Below, piece after piece: positions 11,212-22,200 of a DNA stretch of 64,000 nucleotides. The stretch comes from Leuctra nigra. Lineage: Eukaryota > Arthropoda > Insecta > Plecoptera > Leuctridae. The first letter of the stretch is position 1, and each line of letters opens with the position of its first letter. The notes under the pieces are model-generated. The model made no database searches and had not been told where the DNA came from. It saw nothing but the letters and a program-made list of their open reading frames with translations. The translations under genes and the position numbers were made by a program. The stretch is taken from the NCBI GenBank assembly GCA_934045905.1, contig OW203762.1, forward strand, positions 17,454,345-17,518,344, in the 5' to 3' direction.

Positions 11212-12706
11212 ACGATAATACCAATATTTAAGGGAGGGGAGAGAGGAAGGGTGGCCAATTATAGACCAGTCAGCCTCACTGCTTCAATATCAAATCTAAT
11301 GGAAAAACTGATTGACAGATACATCCGAACTTCAATTAGTGAGCAGAACTGGATGGTTCCAGAACAACACGGCTTCAGAGGAGCTCACTCATGTGAGACG
11401 CAGCTTACTGGATTGGTACAAGATATTTCAGACGAGCTTGACCAGGGAGGAGAAGTGGCTGCAGTGTTCCTTGACTTCGAGAAGGCCTTCGACAAGGTTC
11501 CTCACTCACTACTAAAGGCTAAACTGGGGACAGTGATAAACAACAAAAGGGTGATGAACTGGGTTGGCGACTTTCTTGACGGCCGTGTGCAGAAGGTGAG
11601 AGTAGGAAATGTAGAGTCAAGAGAGCAAGCTGTTACATCATGTGTTCCCCAGGGGAGTGTGTTGGGACCTCTTCTCTTTTTGATTTACATAAATGATATT
11701 AAGAATGGACTTACTTCACGCACAAGACTCTTTGCAGATGACTGCGTAATTCTGCGATCTGTTCAAAGCAGTGATGATATTGAGGAACTTCAATCAGATC
11801 TTGTGAAAGTAGAAGAATGGGTAAAAGAAAATCGAATGGGACTTAATGTAGGCAAGTGTCAGGCAATGTGCTTTTCCACCAAACGCAATGCTACAAAGCT
11901 ACACCTTCTTCTCAGGGGGAAACCCTTAGAGGTGGTAAAGGAGTACAAGTATCTTGGAGTAGTCCTTAACCATAAGATGAGTTGGGCTCCGCAAGTAGAA
12001 AGAGTCGTGACTAAATCTACAAAATGCATAAACTTTGCTATGAGAAACCTTCGTGGCACAGATAACACAGTAAAAGAAAAAGCTTATCTGTCGTTAGTCC
12101 GGCCAATCTAAGAGTATGCTTCTGCAGTGTGGGATCCTTTTTTCATTCAACAAATAAAAAGCGTCGAAAATGTGCAGAGATTGGCAGCAAGAAGGGTGAC
12201 AGGGAAGTGGAAAAGGTGGTTCTGGAAGGTAGAAGAAAACGGCACTCTCACCAGACAATACGAGAGCCCAACGGCAATGTTACAGTCGCTAGGGTGGACC
12301 TCTTTAGAAGAGAGAAGGAAGACGGCCCGACTCTGTAACTTGTATAGAGCCTGTGTTGGATGTGGAGGGTGGGGAGAAATTGGTCAGAGACTTCAGAACA
12401 GTACTTTCTATTCTCAACGAAGGGACCATCCGTACAAACTACAAGTGAATCAAGTAAGAAGAACATCGGAAAATACTCATTTATACACAGAACGACCACA
12501 GAGTGGAATAAGCTGGGATTTTGGGTGGAGGAATGGCCAGAAACGGCAAGAGCCTTTAAAGTGGCACTTCACCTAAAGTAGTTTTTCTTGCATCTTTTTA
12601 TAATTTATTAATATTTAATCATAGACATTTGCCACCGTAATTATGTAATTACTATGCAAAATAAATACATTTGAATCTTTGAATCTTTGAATCTTTATAT
12701 ACAGAA
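11212..12706 (+). mobile_element. 5'-truncated jockey/CR1-like LINE, second copy of a different family
   Basis: Begins at the IIPIFKGGERGR region of the reverse transcriptase, directly after an AT-rich TATAA-type simple repeat, and ends AATAAATAC followed by three TTGAATCT units. It is distinct in sequence from the LINE at 8.7 kb. Confidence 0.8.
11251..12576 (+). pseudogene. Jockey/CR1-like reverse transcriptase with stop and frameshift
   Basis: Frame 11251-12111 has ANYRPVSLTASISN, VFLDFEKAFDKVPHSLL, CVPQGSVLGPLLFLIYINDI, RLFADDC and YKYLGVVLNHKMSW. It ends in an in-frame TAA at 12109-12111, immediately before EYASAVWDP, where relatives have Leu (TTA to TAA would do it). The same frame goes on from 12127 with the C-terminal region. 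A second break near 12440-12470 moves the end (YSFIHRTTTEWNKL, ending ALHLK at 12581) into another frame. Confidence 0.85.
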
Positions 12707-12709
12707 TAG

Positions 12710-13640
12710 CCTCAAAGAGCAATATGATTTTTTTTTTTTTCAATTCATATATTTCCCATAATTAATTTATTAGTTTCCGACATTTCACTCCTCTGCAAAA
12801 ACAAGCTGTACGTCACACGCCGTGTTCCCTGGGTTACGGGATGCATAGAACCGGCTCTGGCTAACATTATCTATACGACCCGACTCGGCGTGTGACGTCA
12901 AATTGTGTTTTATGGACAGCTACAATTTGGCTACAATCTACCAAACTTTGTAAACTCGTTCCTTGAAAACTATTCATAATACAACAAAAATAATACCACA
13001 TCTGTCTTCAACAACATCTCAACTTTCATAAAATATGTATTATTCTTAAATCTAAACTTCACTTCACTTCCCTATAGGCATCCTGCGTGAGAAAAGGTTG
13101 CCATAGTAACCTATACAAAAGTATAGTGAATAAACAAATCTGACAGCGGCAATCCAAATCTCATATTTAGAGTGATTACTTGTGAAAGAAAGATATTTAA
13201 GTAAGTACAAGCTAATAATAATACGTAATATTTATCCATACACATGTTCAAGTTAAATATGCATCTGATAAATATGATTGATAGCTATTATTTATAGCCT
13301 TGATATATTTCCCCTACCAGAGCAGCCTCCATTTTTCTACCACTGTGACGTCACGAGCAGGATTCCTATTTCACATTATTGCATAAGTTACATATTTTTC
13401 AATCAGCCCCTTGAATACCTATGCCATGGAATCATTCTTAAATTAAGGCAATTCCTCAACGTTTCTATTCACCTTGCACGAACTTCTTTTATTTTATTGG
13501 GTAGGTGCATCACGCTAGTTGCTATGGTATACCTATCTTGTTTATTTAGCTGGGGGACAGCAATGTTTCAAAAGTCGTATTTTAAATGCAGATGCAAAAG
13601 AAAGAATTAAAATAAAATACATAGGTCTAATAAAATAAGG
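12710..13640. other. No gene seen
   Basis: Contains the short foldback at 12809 and AT-rich sequence. A 110-codon frame at 13278-13610 has no support from composition or motifs. Confidence 0.45.
12809..12901. mobile_element. Short foldback, 93 bp
   Basis: TACGTCACACGCCG ... CGGCGTGTGACGTCA inverted ends around a 60-base centre; MITE-sized. Confidence 0.5.
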
Positions 13641-13659
13641 AAATTAAATCAATAAAGAT

Positions 13660-14082
13660 GATAATATTGATAAATTATTGGTGGAGTATTGGTGGAGCAG
13701 TTGAGAGTAAAAGTTTTTATCGCCCAAAAGCGAATAATCCGGTTCATAGCACGGCGAGCGTCGAGAGAGCCTTGTAGAGAACTCTTTAAAGACCTTAACA
13801 TCTTGACAGTGCCGTGTCTATACATTCTCCAAGTCTGTCTCTTCACACATGAAAACCTTCACCTCTACAAGACAGGTGGCTCCCACTACAATACAAGAGG
13901 ATCCGCTGCGCTCAGCCATGACTTTTGCAAGCTTCAAGTGGCGTACAAGGGGCTGTACCAGGAGGGGCGGAGGTTTTACAATAAATTGCCCTGAAAATGA
14001 TTTTCAATCTTTCAAAAGGGCTACAAAAAAGATGCTCCTCCAGGAGCAGTACTATTCAGTAGCTGAATTTTTAAATTCTTAA
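13660..14082 (+). pseudogene. C-terminal remnant of a LINE polyprotein
   Basis: Encodes QKRIIRFIARRASREPCRELF, then NILTVPCLYILQVCLF, HYNTRGS and a GRRFYNKLP motif, a signature of the region after the reverse transcriptase in many insect LINEs. A one-base change near 13990 puts the last 30 codons (ENDFQSFKRATKKM to FLNS, stop at 14080-14082) in another frame. No reverse transcriptase core is left. Confidence 0.7.
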
Positions 14083-14206
14083 TAATTATTTAATCCTGAC
14101 ACTAGTATTTTAATGTGTTTTATGGTTTTACACGAGTTCATATTTATAAATGTCCTGTACTGATCTAATGTTGGTACTGTACAGCCAACGCATAAAGTCC
14201 TGTTAA

Positions 14207-16784
14207 TTCTTCACCCTTACAGAATATCATGATACCACCACTCGTACAGCGAAGCTCGATAAGTTGCCTACAGCAAACCCATAGTTATTTGACAACAGAG
14301 GGATGACTTGAAAAACCATGGTTTTTGTCTGTCAACAACGTCCATCCACACAAATATCTACTCGATGCGATGCAATCACAAAAATATCAATACTGTTATT
14401 TCCTATGAGCTGTGTGATTTCCCAAACTACTTAATACTTATCACCTGTAACATATTGTTTAAATCTTAGAAGACCGTCATTGAACAAATGCTAATTAGAC
14501 ACAAGTATAAAGATTTTCGTTTATTCGACAGATCGCAGGATTTTGATATCAATCCGAGAGCATTTTAAATGCTTTTTCTAATAGATTTTTTAGAGGAATA
14601 AGAAGAGAAGAAGAGAGTGTTTAGTTGATGAGATCTTACCATGATGCGTTTAACATCAGAACGGCACAATGATAAAAAAATAATTGTGATGGCACCTGTT
14701 TAACCAGGGGTTACACAGTTGTATTTTTATTTGAGGAAGTACCAAAAAATTGAGTTTTAACAACAAAATCTTAATATACCTCCCTATAACAAAATTAATA
14801 TGAATTCACTAATTAGCTGGTTCGAAGTGTGTTAGTATTAATAATAAAAAGTGTTATTCTATTTGTGCATCAACTTAAAAAGTAACAGCTATTAGGTAAT
14901 ATTATAAAATCAGTTAGGTATTTTAGTGTTCGCCGACAGGATGTCGATGATCACCAAAATTCACTTTAATACAATATTCGGAAGGTCTAGTATATAGTTC
15001 CTCGATATAATAACAATTACGGAAAAAAATACAATAGCAGTCAAAGTAGTACCTATGACTTTCAATAATTTTCCAGAGACCTTGCACAATTTCACTAGAG
15101 CTATCTGTTTGAAATTTCTTCCTACTTCCCACATGCCAACCATGCGGCCACGATAAATTTGTTCGGAGATTTATCTAATTTTACAGCCATAATGAAATTT
15201 TTGTGGAGTGACTAGTGACGTTGTGTGACTGTAATACTCAGTTACTTTCCGGTTTCTGTTACAAATGAATGTATCTAAGGTTTGATGGTTATAGGAGCTG
15301 TTTGAGTGTTTACAATAACAATCAAATATTTTCTGATCAATTATTCACACACTGATTGAGCGAGCGAAGCGAGCGTCTCTATTTGGCTCTTTTGGCACGG
15401 ACCTCTGTTTTTTTTTTTTTTTTTTTTTTTTTTTTTGGCTGCTACCTGGAGCAATGGAAGTCGCACCGTTTCACCGATCGATCTGAAATTTTGCACACAT
15501 GTAGAGACAACCTTTTCTGTTTGCTGACCCAAATTTTTTTTGAAATCCATAGATTGGTTGAAATTTAAATAAACATCTCCTGATAGGCTGAAAAATTAAA
15601 ATAGACTTCGACAAATGTGATCAACCTTATATTTTGCATGGTCATTAACACCAACATTGTCTCTTATTTTACAAATTTTCAGCCAAATCCTCCCATTGGT
15701 TAAAATTTAAAAAAATATTTTATGTGCATTTTGAAATTTTAGCCAGAACCGTTTGACTGATCAACTTGAAAATTTGCATGGTCATCGGGTCAAACATTAT
15801 CTGTATTTTTGACAATTTTCAGACTAAACTGTGTTTCAATTCAAAAGTTTTTGACAGTTTGCGGATATTTTGCGTGTTAATTGGCTGTCATATTTCACGA
15901 ATTTCATATTTCACGGCATCTTCGAATCTTCACTTCAAGGTTGTTGGAGCAGAAATTTTCAAACGTAGTATATTATGAAACTGATATGACCGTTTAAAAA
16001 AAATTTGAACGAAATCCTGTGATTTTTGGAAATTAACAAGGGATCGTTTAATCATAAAGGTTCGATCGATCAACTTAAAACTTTGCGTGGTTATTGGGAC
16101 CAATATTTTAGGAATTGTTGGATATTTTCATACAAGTCTGTGACGAAATTCAAGAGTTATTGGCTTTTAAGGACATTTTTGATAAACAGAATTTCGGTTC
16201 GAGGTGTTGCGCGTTATCCGTGCTCGCTCATCAACGCGTTACTCAGAGCGTTTTCCTAGTTGATATTGGATCAAATTATGTTGCCAGCCTTGACACCAGG
16301 ATTCATTCAATTAACCGATTTATTCCATTTGGAAGATTTATTAAATACAAATTACATACAAATAGACTATCTTAACTTCATTTTAATATAAAATAATTTT
16401 TGGATTAAATAATTTAAAATACATAATAATTAAATAATTTTAGAGTATTTAAATTAAATAGTTTAAATTATCCAAAATGTATTATTACAATCGTGATATA
16501 ATCAATACCAATGAAATCCAAATGCACCAACCCACTATATTTGTTTGATCTGAAAGTAAATTATTAGTTCCGATAAAAGAAAGTTGGTTGTTGTCAAGTT
16601 ATGTTAGTTCGATCGACATAACAACATTGACTTCCTTATCTGTGTGATCTATCTGGGGCTGATGAACACAACCCAGTAATTCAGTCATCCCTCTGTTGAC
16701 AAATAGCTATGGGTTTGCTATAGACAACTTATCGAGCTTCGCTGTACGAGTGGTGGTATCATGATATTCTGTTAGGGTGAAGAA
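14207..16784. mobile_element. TTAA-flanked inverted-repeat element, 2.6 kb
   Basis: About 115-bp inverted repeats starting TTCTTCACCCTnACAGAATA, with TTAA at 14203-14206 and 16785-16788. TTAA targets are typical of piggyBac and Kolobok superfamilies. No transposase frame. A Helitron-like copy is nested inside. The right flank resumes with unrelated sequence. Confidence 0.75.
15356..16259 (+). mobile_element. Helitron-like non-autonomous copy, 904 bp
   Basis: Starts TTGAGCGAGCGAAGCGAGCG after host A and ends ACTCAGAGCGTTTTCCTAG before host T. A hairpin (CGCTC/GAGCG, with the palindrome AACGCGTT in its loop) lies a few bases from the end. No coding capacity; the interior repeats stretches of the form GCATGGTCATTGG common to the family. 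It sits within the TTAA-flanked element at 14.2-16.8 kb. Confidence 0.78.
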
Positions 16785-16789
16785 TTAAG

Positions 16790-18640
16790 GGGAAGGAAGA
16801 GCCTCTGAATGAGGACCTCGGCTGGAAAGCAGTTATCGCCCCGTCTCGTTGAAGATAGACTAGATGTTAAAGCGACAAAGTTGTGGAGAATGAATTGCAG
16901 ATTATGCAGCGTTGACCACTTATTTGAAATTTTTAATCACCTTAAAGTTATAAGTAGTTATATGTTGCGTAATTATTGAGTAAATAAAACTAATAATTTT
17001 AAAAATTGGTTCAACGACGCTTAAACTAGATTTAATTTCAAGCAACTTTGCTCTTGAAACTTTTTTTCTAACTTGATCGGTAGAGGCACAATTTGCTTTC
17101 TCACACCATTAATGTTATGAGTTTTGCATAAAACCAGGGGCACTGAAACCGACTGAAGTTGCAAGTAAACATTCTGGGAGTTCCAGTAACGGTGTGGAAG
17201 GGGATGATGGGAGGGTCCTAAGAGACAGCATGGAAATATAAATAGTGCACTGATAGCGAGAGTTTGTATGTCAACAATAATCATCAGTTTCCCCGGCATT
17301 TACACAATCAACGACGACTGGAGACAGACGGACCTCAGAGTTGTCTAAATCATCTTACCTAATTTATAAAAATCTATCTATCATAAAGTGTATACCGTCT
17401 AAAATGATTGGAAATGGCCTAAAATTAAATGTCCATTGTAAGTTGATAAAATGTAAGTGAAAATTTTCAGAAACATAGAATGTTGATATTCAAAACAGCC
17501 ATGTACAAATCTTCCCAACAATTTAATTTATCATAAGAAAATTCGCTGTTGTATTAATAAAGACTTCACTTAATATTATTTTTTATGCTATTTCTTAAAT
17601 TTTAATTTGAATATTTATGTTTTTTTGAAGATATAAATATATTTTTGCTAATTGAATAGCTGTTGAAATCGGCAACACTTCTCTAAGCATCCATAATAAT
17701 TCACTGTAAATAGTAGCATCTCGGGCTATCTATTATTCTTGAGTCAATCTCGGCAAGGTTATGTCACGATGTGTATTATTCTCATTGTGACAACAATGTC
17801 GAACAGGTTTCCCGTCTACAATTGCTAGTGCAGAATAATTTAGATGAATTTCGACGCTCGCTAAGAGCACATCAATGTGTGTCGTCTACTGTATGCACTA
17901 TTTTATTATTTATAACTGAAAACTGTATGTTATAAAGGTAAAGAAATATTTTTGGTTGCAATGTGTATCATAGCAATTGAATGATAATTATACATTTTAC
18001 GTGTTATTTCACACGTTAATCCCGAACACAGGTTTAGGTCACCGATAGCAATGATTTGTCAGACAAACGGCGAATATTTATTTAATTGTTGTATTGACCG
18101 TTATCATTACTCCAACCATTCCATTTAAAAAAAAAACGATGTAGGTGTCAAAGGTTTCAAAATATAAAATATAAAATGTGTGACTTTTTGTTGATTTTTT
18201 CTACTAGTTTTGAGCAATGAAATAATATATGATAGTATTTCAAAATTTCAACATTGTGTTACCTAATTCATTGATTTATAAATTTCACAACATACCACTT
18301 ATATAGTCCGGAGGAAAGGCTGGAAATATTCATGTGTATTTTTATTACTTTATTTCATTATTTTTCGTATTTTCTACTCTCTACTTACAAGAAGTAGACA
18401 GTAGACAGTGTCTACATTCTACTACAAGAACCATATGCACAAAAATTAAAATGATTTTCTTGCTCTGATTGCGATAATATTATTCTCTTAGTAAAGAACC
18501 CAGAGAGAAATGAGACTACCTATACCTATTCGTAAACAAATTTTTCCAATGGCATTATACTCTCAGGTGGTGAAATAAGATCAGTGTCATATATCGCCGT
18601 TATAATGGTTGGAATAAAAATCAATAAAAGGATTTGCAAT
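16790..18640. other. No recognisable gene or transposon apart from the 17.0-kb ORF
   Basis: AT-rich with no long inverted repeats that I can see. The longest stretch of apparently plain intergenic DNA in the left half. Confidence 0.4.
17021..17299 (-). CDS. Possible small secreted protein ORF
   Basis: 92 codons, not recognised. Residues 6-28 (MIIVDIQTLAISALFIFPCC) look like a signal peptide. The rest is polar with three Cys in all outside or at the end of the hydrophobic segment. It has no simple-repeat character and lies in a 2.2-kb stretch free of recognisable transposons. There is no clear poly(A) signal after the stop and no family match from memory. It could equally be chance. Confidence 0.2.
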   Translation of the reverse strand: MPGKLMIIVDIQTLAISALFIFPCCLLGPSHHPLPHRYWNSQNVYLQLQSVSVPLVLCKTHNINGVRKQIVPLPIKLEKKFQEQSCLKLNLV

Positions 18641-19120
18641 CTTTGAATCTATTAGATAAGTGTTGAACACTTTATTGCGTGTGATTATTCTTGATCCTCG
18701 ATGATTTTGTTCGTGTTGTGAAAGTGATGCTAATGATGTCATTTGAGTTGGCAACCAGTCTGGACCCAGCGATCATAACAACAATACTCGGGGTATCAGA
18801 TCTCACTTCTGTTTACATTTTTTGCATGGGAACTAAAGTCGGAAGAAAACATTCATATCAAACATTGTTCCCAGCTAGACCAATCACAGTAATGACAACA
18901 AATTCGTCGCCAAATCTGATCCCGCCTTATTTACCTTTAAAAACCCCGCCTACAATAGCAATTAGGGCTGATTCTCTAGGAGCAGTCAGCTGGTCCTTCC
19001 CCTTAACAGGACTTGATGCATTGGCTGTACACATTATATAATACCTACCAACACTGCTACCACTGACAATGTTTCAACAAATTGAAATGTATGCTGATAC
19101 TGATCTATATTTATTGTTTT
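18640..19120 (+). other. LINE 3'-tail-like sequence and uncharacterised ORF
   Basis: A 116-codon open frame at 18691-19041 has no features I recognise. 19045-19110 (CTACCACTGACAATGTTTC, ACAAATTG) resembles 27305-27375 on the other side of the two retrotransposons (CTCCACTGACAATGCTTC). Both look like 3' tails of the same LINE family that ends in AATAAATAAATA. Confidence 0.35.
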
Positions 19121-19123
19121 ATT

Positions 19124-19124
<1 letters not shown>

Positions 19125-19207
<83 letters not shown>
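19125..19207. repeat. (ATT)n plus T-run at 3' end of retrotransposon 1
   Basis: About 15 ATT units followed by about 37 T (an A-tail in the element's strand). Confidence 0.95.
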
Positions 19208-19209
<2 letters not shown>

Positions 19210-22200
19210 AACAGCGTTAGTGCGCCTTTACACACTCTCAACCTTAGCCCCGGCCAACATCCGCACCCGATCCCCGTCACCGAAGATCAGGGGGCACAGG
19301 AGGGCATGCCGGCCGAAGATCTGGTCTTGAGCATGCGCCCACCACACTACACGATGACATGTGACGCGTTGCTCGGCACTTACTCAGCCGCTCCCCACTT
19401 CCGTGGCGGTAAGCGACTAAGCTGCCCAATAACCCTAGGCCTTCTCGACCTGCCCATGGGCACGAAGAAGATGCAACGAACCCAGAATCACCGCCTTCTG
19501 CATTGAGTCCGCCAACCAAACAGCATTTCCCTTACAGACTGGGACACTCTTCAATGCTTTCACAACTGAATCAGGAACTCCTCCCATGCAGCCAATAATG
19601 AGGACAACCAGCCGAACATCATAGCCTGGATACATTTGCCTCAACTCGACAAGAAGATCTCGGTACTTTTCTTTCTTCTCAAGCTCTTTAGCCTGGACAT
19701 TCGTCTCGGCAGGAGAAGAAAACTCGATGACATACATCTTCTTGGGACTCTTCTCGAGGAGGATGATGTCCGGCTTGTTTGCCCCCAACCTCCGAGTAGT
19801 GGGAACCGCATAATTCCAATAAATGCGGCACTTAGAGTTCTCCACCACAACCTCCACTTCTTCTGGTGCATACGGAACTACAGCTGTCACGTCAATGCCA
19901 AACTGATGTCGAAGATAAAAGTACAATACTCTTAGGGCACTATCATGCCTCCTTATGTACAGCGTCCTGGCATAGATCGGACAAGCAGACAGCAGGTGCA
20001 TAACTGTCTCTGGATGTGACTGACAGGCCCTACACCTGGTATCCAGCGTTTCATGCCCAAATATTACACGTCTGTATACCAAAGTGTTAAAAACACCGTC
20101 CTGCACCGCCGTGATGAATCCCTCGGTCTCAGACTTCAACCCGGCAGATTTCAAGAATGCATACGACCTCTCCGTGGACAGCTTGCTCTTCTCAATATGC
20201 TTGAAATAGACACCATGGAGACTCTTCTGACTATGCTTTTCCAGGAGCATGTCAGTCTCTGCCTGTTTCACAGCAATCTTCCGAGCCGACCTTGTCATGG
20301 ACACAAGGTCTCCATCCACACCCTGCCGGTCGTCACTCTCGAGCTCCAGCCGAAGACCGAGGATCGTCGCCGCCCGTCTCGCAGCTCCGTACAAGAATGC
20401 CGCAACTCCGTGCTCTTCATGCACCCGAACTATCTGAAGAAGTGGATCCGGACTGACTGCAACTCGACACGCCATACCAATCACCATTCTGGAATGGAGA
20501 CACTCCACTGAAAGAAGCCCCCTTCCACCCATAGTGCGAGGAAGGTATATCCGTTGCACTGACGCATTCGGATGCAGACTACGATTTGCTGTCATGACTT
20601 TTCTAGTGTCTCGGTCAACCTGCTTTAGTTCGTCGACATTCCATTTAAGGCATCCAAAGGAATACAGTAGCACTGGCACAGCTAAACTATTAGTGGCCTG
20701 AACCTTGTTCTTAGCAGAAAGACTGGAAGACCATATCCTCTTGAGTCGATCTCGATAGACACCGCGCAAAGTACTCTTTACGAGACTCGCGTCATGGTGT
20801 TGATGTTCTGACACACCCAAATACTTGTATCTCTCATTCGGCTCCAGATGGTGGATTGAACTCCCATCAGCTAGCACGACGTCTTCACCCATCCCATCTA
20901 CACTCCCCCTGCGCACATGTAAAACTGCACACTTGTCCATTCCGAATTCCATCCCAATATCTGTAGAAAACTCCTTCACCACATTTAGAACTTCCTCCAA
21001 CCTCTTTCTACCAGCAGAGTATAACTTAAGGTCATCCATAAACAATAGATGAGTTACCTTAGCATCTCTCTTTGATGGCGGCCCCACTCGATATCCAGCG
21101 GTCCGACGTAACAAGCAAGATAATGGCAAAAGGGACAAGCAAAAAAGCTTTGGGCTCAGCGAGTCTCCTTGGAAGACACCCCTCCTGTAGTGAATGAAGT
21201 CCGTAGATATGGTCTCTCCACCCACTTTCAAACAAAATCGGGTTCTCCACCGTGCCATGAGGTCAATTAAACACCTTGTCAAATCGGGAGGAAGTTTCAA
21301 ACAATGAAACAAACACTGGAGCAAGGCATGAGAAGTCATGTCAAATGCCTTGCGATAATCAATCCATGCTGTTGAAAGATTCCTCTTATATCGAGAAGCA
21401 TCCTGCGAAACAACCCGATCAACTAGCAAATGCTCCTTACACCCCTCATGGCCTCGCTTTGCACCCTTTTGCTCGTAAATCTCTTCCCACACAGGCTGAA
21501 TTAAAACCTCCATCCGCTCACGTAAAATACTGGTAAAACCCTTATAACTTGTGTTGAGACATGTAATTGGTCTAAAGTTCTTCGGCTGGGATAAGTCACC
21601 ACTCTTTGGAATAAGCACAGTTCGTCCCTCAACAAACCAATCCGGAATAACAAGATGCCCTCGCAACATTGCATTGAAGTGCTTTGCCATGCGATTATGT
21701 ACAGCAGTGAACTTCTTCCACCAAAATGTGTGAATCTTGTCCACTCCTGGCGCAGCCCAATTCCTCTTGTCCTTCAATACCTTCGCAATGTCCTCTGGAA
21801 CGATGTCATCACAGTCTCTGGGATTCGGAATGAGACGATCACACATTTGCCGAAAAATACCAATTGCTGGCGTTCCTTCATTGAATGGCATCTCTTCCTC
21901 ATAAATGCCCGACCAGAACTCCTTAACTGCTTCTGGTGACGGGTGCACCTCAAGATCGACAACCTGGCGCTCTCTGTTGAGAAATCTCCCTGGATTATTG
22001 TTGAAGATATCATTATCTTCAACCCACCTCAGGCGATTCATCACTTTCCCACGCGCTGTCTTCAATGCACGAATGCCATCCGCCTCCTTCTGTCTCGCTT
22101 TCACAAGGACAGAAGCCCGCAGAGTCTTGTGCTTCTGCCTCAGGCTATGCATGAGACACTTGACCTTCCTCCCGGGTGCTCTCCCGCTCCTCAAGGCATC

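Noticed and set aside
12809..12901. Bidirectional CRE promoter (GTGACGTCA pair)
   Set aside because: The two sites are simply the inverted ends of a small foldback; no transcript start or gene nearby supports a promoter.
13278..13610. 110-codon plus-strand frame
   Set aside because: AT-rich composition, no motif, no splice or poly(A) signals in useful positions.
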